From Streptomyces sclerotialus (GTDB lineage Bacteria > Actinomycetota > Actinomycetes > Streptomycetales > Streptomycetaceae), in NCBI GenBank assembly GCA_000719105.1, contig JODX01000015.1, positions 62,001 through 126,000 of the forward strand: a stretch of 64,000 nt of DNA. The letters are read 5' to 3'. A program made the position numbers and the translations under genes. The notes under the pieces are model-generated. The model saw only the letters and a list, made by a program, of their open reading frames with translations, did not search any database and had not been told where the DNA came from. Below are positions 17,735 to 24,642 of the stretch, one piece after another (position 1 is the first letter of the stretch; the number at the start of each line of letters is the position of its first letter).

Positions 17735-18010
17735 TCAATCTGAATCAGATGACGACGACCGGCCCGCGGCTGAAGCACCAGCGCCGGTGTGTCTCTGAAC
17801 AGGGCTGCACGAGATCCAGGTGGAGTGCCGGGCGCGGATCGCTCTGGCTTCCTCCCGTGCCGCCTCGCCCTCAGCACGTGCCTGCTGCTGATCTGCTTCG
17901 CACAGCAGGTTGGCGGCGAGGCTGTCCCAAACGGCAGCCATCCGGTCCCGCCAGTCGGCGTAGGTCGCCCCATCGTCTTCGGTCGGCTTCAGCGACCGTA
18001 CCCGGCGCAA
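17735..18010 (-). CDS. Short hypothetical ORF, possibly truncated
   Basis: The frame contains a protein-like, helix-rich segment (YADWRDRMAAVWDSLAANLL followed by an Ala/Glu/Arg-rich helix) and then degenerates into Ser/Gly. The only start is TTG at 18010. The frame runs without a stop up to 18067, and the residues in between (TPALKGAFNELRR) also look coding, so the true N-terminus may be lost. The family is not recognised. Confidence 0.4.
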   Translation of the reverse strand: MRRVRSLKPTEDDGATYADWRDRMAAVWDSLAANLLCEADQQQARAEGEAAREEARAIRARHSTWISCSPVQRHTGAGASAAGRSSSSDSD

Positions 18011-18113
18011 CTCGTTGAAAGCTCCCTTGAGCGCGGGAGTGATCGAGCCTGCCGAAATGCCTTCTCAGGGGGCCTCTGGCCGACGGAAGCTGTGGATGCG
18101 TCGCTCGCGCCTT

Positions 18114-18680
18114 TCACCTGCGCGTGCGGCGCCTGTAATAGTGCACGGTCACCGCGCCAAGCAAAGGTCCCCAGGCCGCCATAGGCAGATAGCAGGCGGT
18201 CATCAGCCAGTTGCCCCACGGCGTGATGTCCATATGAGCGTGCAGGGTCGTCCAGACGAGAAGCACTCCATAGACACTGCAGGCGACTGCCCCGAACGCC
18301 GCCGGGACAACCGCGGCGTACACCGGCACGGGACGGCCCCGGAGATAGGGAATCCAGCGCGGCCACACCTCTCCCCACGGGCGCACCAACCCGAGTGTCA
18401 GATAGGCCAGGCCTTCCTGGGCCAGAGACAGCAGAGGCAGCACGAGCAGGCCCCAGCCGGGCACGAGCATTGCGTCGTACTCGGACTGTCCTAACCCGAG
18501 CGGGATGCCGAGCACCGCGGCGAGACGCCACAATGCCGACGGCAGAGACACCCAGACGACCGCTGCCGCCGCGCGTCTCGCCCAGGCCGGAACACCCGGA
18601 ACCGTCCGGCCCGAAACAGGGGCGGGTAAGGGCTTCTCATTGGCGAGGCCGTTGTCGGAGATGGAATCAGTGGCAGGCAT
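18114..18680 (-). CDS. Integral membrane protein of unknown function
   Basis: The ATG at 18680, preceded by GAGGAG 8 nt upstream, gives 188 residues with four hydrophobic segments (AAAAVVWVSLPSALWRL, LLVLPLLSLAQEGLAYLTLG, YAAVVPAAFGAVACSVYGVL and WLMTACYLPMAAWGPLLG) and a basic C-terminus (YYRRRTRR). The same frame is open to 19025, and the stretch before the ATG has some coding character, so a longer protein cannot be excluded. It has no clear partner in this patchwork region. Confidence 0.75.
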   Translation of the reverse strand: MPATDSISDNGLANEKPLPAPVSGRTVPGVPAWARRAAAAVVWVSLPSALWRLAAVLGIPLGLGQSEYDAMLVPGWGLLVLPLLSLAQEGLAYLTLGLVRPWGEVWPRWIPYLRGRPVPVYAAVVPAAFGAVACSVYGVLLVWTTLHAHMDITPWGNWLMTACYLPMAAWGPLLGAVTVHYYRRRTRR

Positions 18681-18935
18681 GCGGCACGCTCCTCGGTCAG
18701 CGACGTCATGTGATGCCCTCGATGCTTGCGTGGACTCCCACCGCCCGACGTCCGGCCGAGGCATGAACACCGTCAACCGCAGGGCGTAACCGCGTGGTTC
18801 CCGCATCAGCCCCAAGACGTATGCGCCGCCACCGTCGGCCGCTGCGGCTCGGGCCGGCATTGTCGTCCCCACCTGCACAGCCAGGACGCGAGCCTCGGAA
18901 ACCTCCGACCTCACCTGCTGTCTCCTGCCCTGCGG

Positions 18936-18967
18936 CCAGTCCGCACATAGTCCACACATAGTCCACA
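18936..18967. repeat. Three 11-bp direct repeats (iteron- or operator-like)
   Basis: CATAGTCCACA occurs perfectly at 18946-18956 and 18957-18967, and a third degenerate copy precedes it (CCAGTCCGCA, 18936-18945). The 11 bp period places the copies on one face of the helix. They lie about 255 bp upstream of the membrane-protein gene at 18680. The rest of 18681-19072 shows no recognised gene. Confidence 0.55.
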
Positions 18968-19072
18968 GTGCCTGACATGTGGTCACTCCGAGCGGCACAC
19001 CTGTACGAACACAAAGACCCCGCACTCAGCGTCTCCTGCTGGTCACGGGGTCTTTCGGTACCTCATACAAGA

Positions 19073-19130
19073 TGCTCCGGCGGGGATTCGAACATGCGGC
19101 ATCCACTTCATGCGGCATCCACTTCAGGAG
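19073..19130 (-). other. Degenerate 3' half of a tRNA-Arg(CCT), likely attachment-site relic
   Basis: Read on the minus strand this segment matches the 3' half of the tRNA-Arg(CCT) gene at 24421-24493, from the anticodon loop (CTCCT) to the discriminator A. About 32 of 42 positions agree once an internal 16 bp tandem duplication (ATGCGGCATCCACTTC at 19094-19109 and 19110-19125) is removed. The T-loop GTTCGAATCC is intact but the T stem no longer pairs and no 5' half is present. It has the same orientation as the intact tRNA, as direct-repeat att sites do. Integration history is inference. Confidence 0.55.
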
Positions 19131-19248
19131 TTCGATCAAAGCCCGGCTCAGTCATAAAGCCGGCTGGCTGCGCCGGTCGCGCCGACTCGTGCAGTGCTGT
19201 CAGTGTCTGCTGCTGTTGATGTCAGGCGTGGATGTCACGTGAGCTGCT

Positions 19249-19500
19249 TCAACTACGCAGCCGAAGCACGACGGTGACTGCGATGGCGGTGACGCCGAGC
19301 ACTAGCGCCGCCACGGATATAGGCCCGGACGCGCCGAGCCCACCGATCAACGCACCTGCCACTCCGAGGCTCAGCGCGCCCAACAAGCTCGCCCCTCCGC
19401 AACCGCGCGCACTTGTTGCCGGAGGTTCCCGGTCTGATGGCTGCCTGGGTGAAGGCTCGTCTCTCTGCTGGATGGCCCGCAGCTGCGCGTGAAGGGACAA
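19249..19500 (-). CDS. Small putative membrane protein
   Basis: The 83-residue frame has a polar N-terminus with acidic and Arg/Pro-rich parts, then two hydrophobic segments (GGASLLGALSLGVAGALIGG and PISVAALVLGVTAIAVTVVL) separated by GASG, and a basic end (RLRS). The composition is typical of small membrane proteins on actinomycete plasmids and integrative elements. The start is TTG at 19500 without a good ribosome-binding site, so the N-terminus is uncertain. Confidence 0.45.
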   Translation of the reverse strand: MSLHAQLRAIQQRDEPSPRQPSDREPPATSARGCGGASLLGALSLGVAGALIGGLGASGPISVAALVLGVTAIAVTVVLRLRS

Positions 19501-19592
19501 GCGGGAGACGCTAGTCGGACGAAGTGCAGCGCCGCTTTACCTGTATACGACGCTCACTCCGTCGAGCTGGTCTTTCGTGAGAGTTGGCATCT

Positions 19593-19772
19593 CTTTAGAA
19601 GAGAGGCTGGGTCATCAGGCCGTTGACCCGGCGCTTCACGACCTGTTGAGGTAGCTGGCCACCCGACCCCGGGGCACCCTCGTTGACCGTGGCTGACTCC
19701 CGCATATGGCACGGTTGTGGCACGAACCTCAGCCGACGACAGCCGGCCACGACGGCGGGTGCGCCGATCGAT
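19593..19772. repeat. Dispersed ~230 bp repeat, copy 2 (3' end missing)
   Basis: It contains TTTAGAAGAGAGGCTGGG, GGCACCCTCGTTGACCGTGG, the invariant ACGGTTGTGGCACGA (19711-19725), CAGCCGACGACAG and GGCGGGTGCGCCGATCGAT, after which similarity to copies 1 and 3 stops. It occupies the gap between the small membrane ORF and the DUF1963 gene; nothing else recognisable is in 19501-19950. Confidence 0.85.
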
Positions 19773-19950
19773 TAGTAGCGCCGGCGCCCAGGACCGCAGC
19801 CGACCCACTCGACGCCCGGGATGGGCAAGGCAGCAGCGACGATGTACCAGCGACCCACGCTCAAGGCGGTCGCGGACCCGGTAGGGGTGCACGACCGACA
19901 CGGTGACGTGGCTGCGACCCCGGAAAACCTGGAGCGGGACCCGTCCGCAA

Positions 19951-21126
19951 CTACTGCATCAGCTCGATGTGGAGGTGCTCCGCGGACACCGGGCACAGGT
20001 AGAGCTGCTGCCGGTAGCCGCTGGCTATCTGGACCTCGGTCGGCTGCCTCGGGGCGAGATCGGGAGGTTGTGGGACGATTTCGCGTATGGACCGCGAAAC
20101 ACGGCCGCGCTCCTGTACGTCCATGCCCTTGGCCCTGAAAAAGTCGATCAGTCTTTGGTGCCCCGGGTCGAGCGCGGTGAACGACGGGCTGACAGGCGGC
20201 CGCTCCTCGTTCTCGACCCAGCCGCGGGTGTCGTCGTCCCATTCGAAGGTGGCGATGGTCAGCAGCGGGTTCGACTCGGTGCCGCAGACGGGGCAGGGCC
20301 GCGGGACGGGATCGGTGGGGCCCCAGGAGGCCCAGCCGCCGACCTTCCAGCCGGGGGCGACGGACAGGTGGTCTTCGTAGAACTCCGACGGGGACTCTTG
20401 GAAGGAACTGTCTACAGCGGTACCGGCCACCTCCCAGCGGCTCCAGTCCTGGATCCGCGCCCGCAGTTCCTCGCTCAGCTCCATGAAGTGCGGGTACTCG
20501 GTGATCTGTTCCGGTGCGAGCAGGCAGGGCTCGGGCACGTACTCGTCGAACTGGACGGCGGACGGTTGCGGGGGCGTGGCGAGGACATCCGTGACCTCGG
20601 CGGCACGGCGCCAGAACAGCACGGTCCTGGGCATGAACTTGTCCGGGGGATGGTCGCAGGGGCACCACAGCACCTGGAGCAGATCGGTGCTGTCTCCGCC
20701 GGGCGGGCGTAGGTCGGGGATGTCGCGCGCGTACAGCTGGGCCAAGGGCAGCAGGGGGACCGGGCCCTCGGGGTGCGGGCGGCCGCCCCTGATCCGCTCC
20801 AGCGTCGCCCTCTCCTCGGGCGTGAACACAGTCAGACCGGCATCATCGACGGGCCGGTACTTGGCCACCTTCTTTATGCGTCGCAACTGCCGCACGTCGT
20901 CAGGCGAGTGGGGCTTCTCCGATCTGGCCCACTGGTGGGGGCCCTCGCAGTACGGCCACGGCTCGTCCGTCGGCCACAGCAGCGGCCCGCCGATTGAGCT
21001 GTCGTGCGGCGACGGCGCCCCGGGGCGCGGATGCAACCGGGTTGCCGTGCGTGCCAGCGGGGCCAGTTCGGGGAAAAGCGCGGTGACGTCGAGGGGCCTT
21101 GGCGGGGTCCTGCGCATGTCGGTCAT
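19951..21126 (-). CDS. DUF1963 (YwqG-like) family protein
   Basis: From the ATG at 21126 the product has 391 residues. The block GGPLLWPTDEPWPYC near residue 45 and the later RPCPVCGTESNPLLTIATFE and YRQQLYLCPV segments are characteristic of the DUF1963 family, which is of unknown function. Cys pairs (CPVCG and the earlier CPCDH) might bind zinc. In-frame ATG codons at 21117 and further upstream make the start uncertain, and none has a good ribosome-binding site. It lies inside the presumed remnant element and has no operon partner. Confidence 0.8.
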   Translation of the reverse strand: MTDMRRTPPRPLDVTALFPELAPLARTATRLHPRPGAPSPHDSSIGGPLLWPTDEPWPYCEGPHQWARSEKPHSPDDVRQLRRIKKVAKYRPVDDAGLTVFTPEERATLERIRGGRPHPEGPVPLLPLAQLYARDIPDLRPPGGDSTDLLQVLWCPCDHPPDKFMPRTVLFWRRAAEVTDVLATPPQPSAVQFDEYVPEPCLLAPEQITEYPHFMELSEELRARIQDWSRWEVAGTAVDSSFQESPSEFYEDHLSVAPGWKVGGWASWGPTDPVPRPCPVCGTESNPLLTIATFEWDDDTRGWVENEERPPVSPSFTALDPGHQRLIDFFRAKGMDVQERGRVSRSIREIVPQPPDLAPRQPTEVQIASGYRQQLYLCPVSAEHLHIELMQ

Positions 21127-21305
21127 GGCAGTGATGCTGGCATCAGCCTCTGACAATTGACGGGCCGGTCCCTTCTCGGTCAGGCCCGCGCCCCTGCTCG
21201 CCGCGCCTCGGGCACCCTCGAGGTATACCGAGCCGGTCATTTCGGCCTCTCGGGTGACGGCGGCGCGGACGGCCCCCCACCGCGTCTGCTGTTGTCGTGG
21301 TGTCG

Positions 21306-21578
21306 TCACAGTGAGGCCAGGTGCAGCGAGGCAACCATCGATGAGGTCGCTGCGGTAGTGGACTGTGCGGGGCGGTCAGGGTCGGTGGCTGCTGACTCAC
21401 GGAACAGACGTTCGGGCAGAAGGTCGTCCGGGCAGAGCTCGTAGAGATCGCCCCACCATCGGCGCCCGCGGTTGTCCCAGATCCTGTACCCGCCCGGTAC
21501 GCCCCGCGCGCGACGTAACGTCGTCTGCCCATCGATCCCCGCCCACGTGTACTTGGTCAATCTGCCCGCCGTGCACAT
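21306..21578 (-). CDS. Short hypothetical ORF with coding-like middle
   Basis: The 90-residue frame includes a protein-like segment (WAGIDGQTTLRRARGVPGGY and RIWDNRGRRWWGDLYELCPD) that looks like a real small globular domain. Its start lacks a ribosome-binding site and directly abuts the fragment at 21616-21711, so it is probably the surviving 3' part of a larger gene. The family is not recognised with certainty. Confidence 0.4.
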   Translation of the reverse strand: MCTAGRLTKYTWAGIDGQTTLRRARGVPGGYRIWDNRGRRWWGDLYELCPDDLLPERLFRESAATDPDRPAQSTTAATSSMVASLHLASL

Positions 21579-21615
21579 CACGGGCTATTCGTACACGGTC
21601 GCAGCTCGCAGAGCC

Positions 21616-21711
21616 CGAGCGGAGAAGCCTCAATGCATGGCTTTGGTGGAGGGCACGGACGAAAGCACCGAGCTCTTCTCTGCTGTCGACGTGATCAGGA
21701 GAAGCCGTCAT
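21616..21711 (-). pseudogene. 5' fragment of a small gene with intact start signals
   Basis: An ATG at 21711 with GAGGAGG 9 nt upstream opens a frame that begins MTASPDHVDSREELGAFVRA. It resembles the N-terminus of small Streptomyces proteins starting with V-x-SREELxxFVRxLH. After about 30 residues the sequence becomes non-coding in character, so the gene appears truncated. Its start region precedes the third dispersed repeat by about 60 bp. Family assignment is from memory of the motif only. Confidence 0.4.
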
Positions 21712-21768
21712 GGGCCGCAGCCTCCTCGGCGGCGCCCTCGACATTAGGAGCCGGCCTGTTGGGCACCG

Positions 21769-22001
21769 CCTTAGGAGAGAGGCTGGGGGATCAGGCCGGT
21801 GATCTGGCGCTTCGGTACCTGTCGAGGAAGCCGGTGACCCAGCCGCGAGGCACCCTAGTTGACCGGGGCTGACCCCTGCATCTGGCACGGTTGTGGCACG
21901 AGCCTCAGCCGACGACAGTCAGCCACGATGGCGGGTGCGTCGATCGATCAGGCGCGCGTGTGCCTCGTTCCACCCCTACAGGCCTCAGCCACGCTACCGG
22001 C
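21769..22001. repeat. Dispersed ~230 bp repeat, copy 3
   Basis: It runs from TTAGGAGAGAGGCTGGGGG through GGCACCCTAGTTGACC, the invariant ACGGTTGTGGCACGA (21897-21911), CAGCCGACGACAG and ATGGCGGGTGCG to CTACCGGC, matching copy 1 over its full length with a ~10 bp insertion in the first half. Confidence 0.85.
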
Positions 22002-22535
22002 ATCTGGTTTTGACCGGAGCTGGCAGGTAGGGGCGGCCCATGACACAAGGGTCGGGTTCAGCCCCGAACTTGCCGTCGGTCCGGGCACTGACCTGAGTTG
22101 GCTGAGGGTCGGTCAGCCTCATGAGGCTGGACTGCTCTCACTCAGCTCCCCCGACTGGAACCCGACCTATCTGGTGGGCGCCTTAGGTGCTGCAAGGGGG
22201 AGACGTCTGCTATCGATCTCACTGCGTGACTGACGTCACATGAATGATGTACGTCGAATTGCCCGTACACGGTCAACCCCTGTGTGGCCGCGTAGCGGCC
22301 TTTCTTGGGGTCGGAGGTCAAAAATGACTCCCGGACGACGAGAGTTTCCTGAATAAGTACGGCCGTAAGTACTGCCGATATTTATCCGCGGGTCGGTCGC
22401 CGTGAAGTGCCGCGACAGGCCAGTCAGTTGATGCGCTAGCCTCGGAGCGCTGCTCATCTTCCTTCGCGTCTCCCGGCCGACAGTCGGGTTGGCCGGAGCT
22501 CCCCGATGCGGGAGCCCTGGAAGAAAGGGGCAGTA
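22002..22535. other. Leader region of the 41-residue peptide gene
   Basis: No protein-like frame is evident in these 534 bp. TACGGCCGTA inside GTACGGCCGTAAGTAC near 22361 is palindromic. A weak -10 candidate TAGCCT (about 22437) has a -35-like CGACAG 18 nt before it. The composition is less GC-rich than the surroundings around 22330-22390. Confidence 0.4.
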
Positions 22536-22661
22536 ATGAGGGATCGATCGTCCAGGAAGGCTAGGAAGCGACGGCTTGGTCCGGATCACTGGCAAGTGAT
22601 CTTGTCGGCGCTCAGCCTTCTGATTGCGATCGCTGCTCTCGCGGAGCAAGTGGGACGGTGA
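22536..22661 (+). CDS. 41-residue basic membrane peptide
   Basis: An ATG preceded by AAAGGGG at good spacing opens a 41-codon frame. The N-terminus is strongly basic (MRDRSSRKARKRRLG). One membrane-spanning segment follows (WQVILSALSLLIAIAALAEQ), then V-G-R. The stop codon lies inside a perfect 14 bp hairpin (22658-22692), so the gene has its own terminator, which argues for expression. The topology suggests a single-pass protein with a cytoplasmic N-terminus. I do not know a family for it. It sits in the presumed remnant element between the third repeat and the transposase fragment. Confidence 0.65.
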   Translation: MRDRSSRKARKRRLGPDHWQVILSALSLLIAIAALAEQVGR

Positions 22662-22692
22662 GCCTGGCCGTCATGTGAACGGCCAGGCTCAC
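22658..22692 (+). terminator. Perfect hairpin overlapping the peptide stop codon
   Basis: GTGAGCCTGGCCGT (22658-22671) pairs with ACGGCCAGGCTCAC (22679-22692) around a 7 nt loop. The stop codon TGA at 22659-22661 lies at the base of the stem. Confidence 0.8.
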
Positions 22693-22879
22693 CTACTGCT
22701 CCGTGGGTGCTGGCCCGGCCTGGGTGCGACCAGGTCGGGCCGTATCCCGGAGCTGACCTTGTGCGACTCGCTGGACGGTCCGCAAGTCGGGGTTGAGCAG
22801 CAAGTTGAACGACAACTTGAGGCACAACCCAAGCTACATGGAACAGTGCAGCAATGAGACTGAGCTCCATGCTGGGCCG

Positions 22880-22930
22880 GGCGAAGATGACGGACAGCCG
22901 CGATGGCGAGTGCGCCAGCTGATCAGACGC
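22880..22930. repeat. Remnant of the dispersed repeat (fourth, partial copy)
   Basis: GATGACGGACAGCC, GCGATGGCGAGTGCG and CTGATCAGACGC correspond in order to the 3' part of copies 1-3 (GACGACAGCC, CGATGGCGGGTGCG, GATCAGGCGC). Only about 50 bp is kept. It lies directly upstream of the transposase 3' end. Confidence 0.5.
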
Positions 22931-22997
22931 CTAGAAGTCTGCTGAAGATGTTGTCTGGGCGACACGTTCTTCCCGGGGTGGGGGTCGGTTGCTGCCG

Positions 22998-23856
22998 TCA
23001 CGGGGTGATGGGGGCGATGGTCCAGGTCCCGGTGGTGTGGGTGAGTCCGAGGTTGATCAGTCGGCGGAGGTTGAGGGCGGCGGCCCGGTGGTGGAGCCAG
23101 GTGTCGTTTGTGAGGATTCCCCGGTAGCGAAGGCGCCGGCTGCCGTGGGCCACGAGCCAGGCGACGCCGCGTTCGACGGGTGGTCGCCAACGCCGGTGGA
23201 GCGCCTGCCGGCTGGGGTCGGTGGCGGGCAGCGGCCTGCTGGTCGTGGTGGGGGCGGATGGTGACGGTCCGCCCGAACTTGCCCTTCGTGCACCCGGCTC
23301 GTAGCGCGCAGGCGGCGCACGCCTTGCCGAAGAAGGCGATGCGCTGGAGCTGCTGTCCGCCGGGTGGGCCCAGGCCGGCGGTGTGTCCGGCGGGACAGGT
23401 CACCGTGTCGGCGGTGGTGTCGATGCGGAAGTCGTCCAGGGTGAAGCCCCCGGGGACGGCGGCTTTGAGCGGGGCGGGCCGGCAGAAGACCTCGTGGCCG
23501 GCCGCGGACAGCGCGGCCCGGCACTGGTGGCCGGAGTAGGCGGTGTCCCCGAAGACCTGCAGTGGTGCGGTCTCGTCGGTCGGCAGGTCCAAGGCGACCG
23601 TGCCCTCGGTGTGGTCGGCGCCGCCAGCGGGGTGCAGGGCCACGGCGGTGAAGAGGCCGGTCTCCGGTTCGAGGGCGAGGTGGCCCTTGAAGCCGTCCGT
23701 CTGGCGGTGGGTGGTCTTGTGGATGTGCCCGGCCTCGGGATCGACGGTGGAGATCATGCGGTCCGGAGCGGTGCGGCGGGCGATGCGCCAGCGGCCGTCG
23801 GAGTCCTCGGCCGGCTCCACGTCCTGCCCGGCGACCAGGGCCAGGATGCCGGTGGT
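22998..23856 (-). pseudogene. IS1182-family transposase, 5'-truncated and frameshifted
   Basis: The C-terminal part of an IS1182-type DDE transposase is recognisable: ALVAGQDVEPAEDSDGRWRI, STVDPEAGHIHKTTHRQTDG, VFGDTAYSG, then CPAGHTAGLG and the cysteine cluster ACAALRAGC-like followed by TKGKFGRTVTIRPHHD. Near 23215 the reading frame shifts by one base. The family C-terminus (RRWRPPVERGVAWLVAHGSR, then RYRGILTNDTWLHHRAAALN) continues in another frame to the TGA at 22998-23000. The N-terminal ~half is missing beyond 23856, where an unrelated gene ends. It cannot encode an active transposase. Confidence 0.88.
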
Positions 23857-24063
23857 TCAGAGGACGGGAACGAAGAAGGTGATCAACAGGGCGAGGGGTA
23901 GAAAGATCAAGGGAACTGACATCAACCAGCCCATGCGCCAGGACGTTCTCGAACCGACAAGGATGCAGAACGGGGTCAGCAAGATCGCGTAGAAGTAGAA
24001 CACTGCCAAAACGATGACACTCGCTCCCGACCCCACAGTTCCTCCCCACCGGACCTGCCGCAA
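23857..24063 (-). CDS. Small two-helix membrane protein
   Basis: The frame gives up to 68 residues with two hydrophobic segments (ASVIVLAVFYFYAILLTPFC and MGWLMSVPLIFLPLALLITF) and an IL-V-GSRTSWR loop. The listed TTG start is weak; GTG codons a few residues in, after GGGGAGGA, are alternatives. The stop falls exactly at the junction with the truncated transposase, so the C-terminus may be altered. A palindromic operator-like site lies 42 bp upstream. The function is unknown. Confidence 0.55.
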   Translation of the reverse strand: MRQVRWGGTVGSGASVIVLAVFYFYAILLTPFCILVGSRTSWRMGWLMSVPLIFLPLALLITFFVPVL

Positions 24064-24104
24064 CGCCGGCGACAGCTTTTTGGACGGTCATCCGCACGCT
24101 TAGT

Positions 24105-24122
24105 ATTTGAACACGTTCAAAT
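24105..24122. promoter_or_regulatory. TetR-type operator-like palindrome
   Basis: ATTTGAAC-AC-GTTCAAAT is a perfect inverted repeat with 8 bp arms. It is AT-rich against a GC-rich background and lies between the small membrane gene (minus strand) and a 36-codon frame starting at 24153 on the plus strand. Palindromes of this form are typical TetR-family operators; no regulator gene is adjacent. Confidence 0.6.
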
Positions 24123-24373
24123 CTCTTCCGCTAGGGAGCCGCACCACCGTTCATGTCGAAAGACCGTGGCGAGGTGGTGTTCCGGCGCCGTCCTGATCGG
24201 CCGGAAAGCGTCATCGAAGGGCGCGCGGGGCCGGTCGGCGCGGCTGGTTCTGGGTCACACTGATCGGCATGGCGCGCTCTTCGGCCAGCCGCATGAGGGC
24301 TCGCCGGGCAGTGACGGCAATGGCTTCGTCCGGGCGTAGTGGCACGAGAGTGGCGCGACGCCGAACGTGACGA
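24123..24373. other. Region between palindrome and tRNA-Arg
   Basis: A plus-strand frame from the ATG at 24153 encodes 36 residues (MSKDRGEVVFRRRPDRPESV at the start) with a TGA at 24261-24263. It has no ribosome-binding site and may be the truncated start of a lost gene. A minus-strand frame from GTG near 24345 (PLRPDEAIAVTARRALMRLA) is similarly inconclusive. Confidence 0.3.
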
Positions 24374-24416
24374 AGGGCCGACTCGGGAGGGAACCTCTCC
24401 TGAGCTGGCCCTTCTT
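24374..24416 (-). terminator. Hairpin downstream of tRNA-Arg
   Basis: On the minus strand AAGGGCC and GGCCCTT pair, with a second short helix (GCTC/GAGT) inside. It starts a few nucleotides past the tRNA 3' end and probably terminates the tRNA transcript. Confidence 0.6.
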
Positions 24417-24420
24417 CTTG

Positions 24421-24493
24421 TGCCCCCGGCAGGATTCGAACCTGCGACACCCGCTTTAGGAGAGCGGTGCTCTATCCCCTGAGCTACGAAGGC
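24421..24493 (-). tRNA. tRNA-Arg(CCT)
   Basis: The minus strand folds into a 73 nt cloverleaf: acceptor GCCTTCG/CGGGGGC with G-T pairs, D arm GCTCAGGGGATAGAGC, anticodon stem CCGCT/AGCGG around loop CTCCTAA (anticodon CCT), and T arm GCAGG-TTCGAAT-CCTGC. The discriminator is A and the CCA end is not encoded. tRNA genes of this type are common integration targets in Streptomyces; a degenerate copy of its 3' half lies at 19073-19130. Confidence 0.96.
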
Positions 24494-24642
24494 GAGGGTG
24501 GGGTTGTGCCCCGTGGGCGGCCGGACCGATCACGGGTCCGTGAGGCCGTGTGGGTGTGGCCGACCGGGGACAGCCTAGCGGATGGTGCCTGTGGTGGGCG
24601 CCCCTGTTCCGCGGGCGGAGCGGGGGCGCCGTGTCGGTTTCG

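Noticed and set aside
19554..19901. Minus-strand 115-codon frame over repeat copy 2
   Set aside because: The corresponding frames in copies 1 and 3 are not conserved in phase, so it is unlikely to be translated.
17024..24420. Intact integrative conjugative element or prophage
   Set aside because: No integrase, replication, transfer or structural phage gene is recognisable; only remnants are supported.
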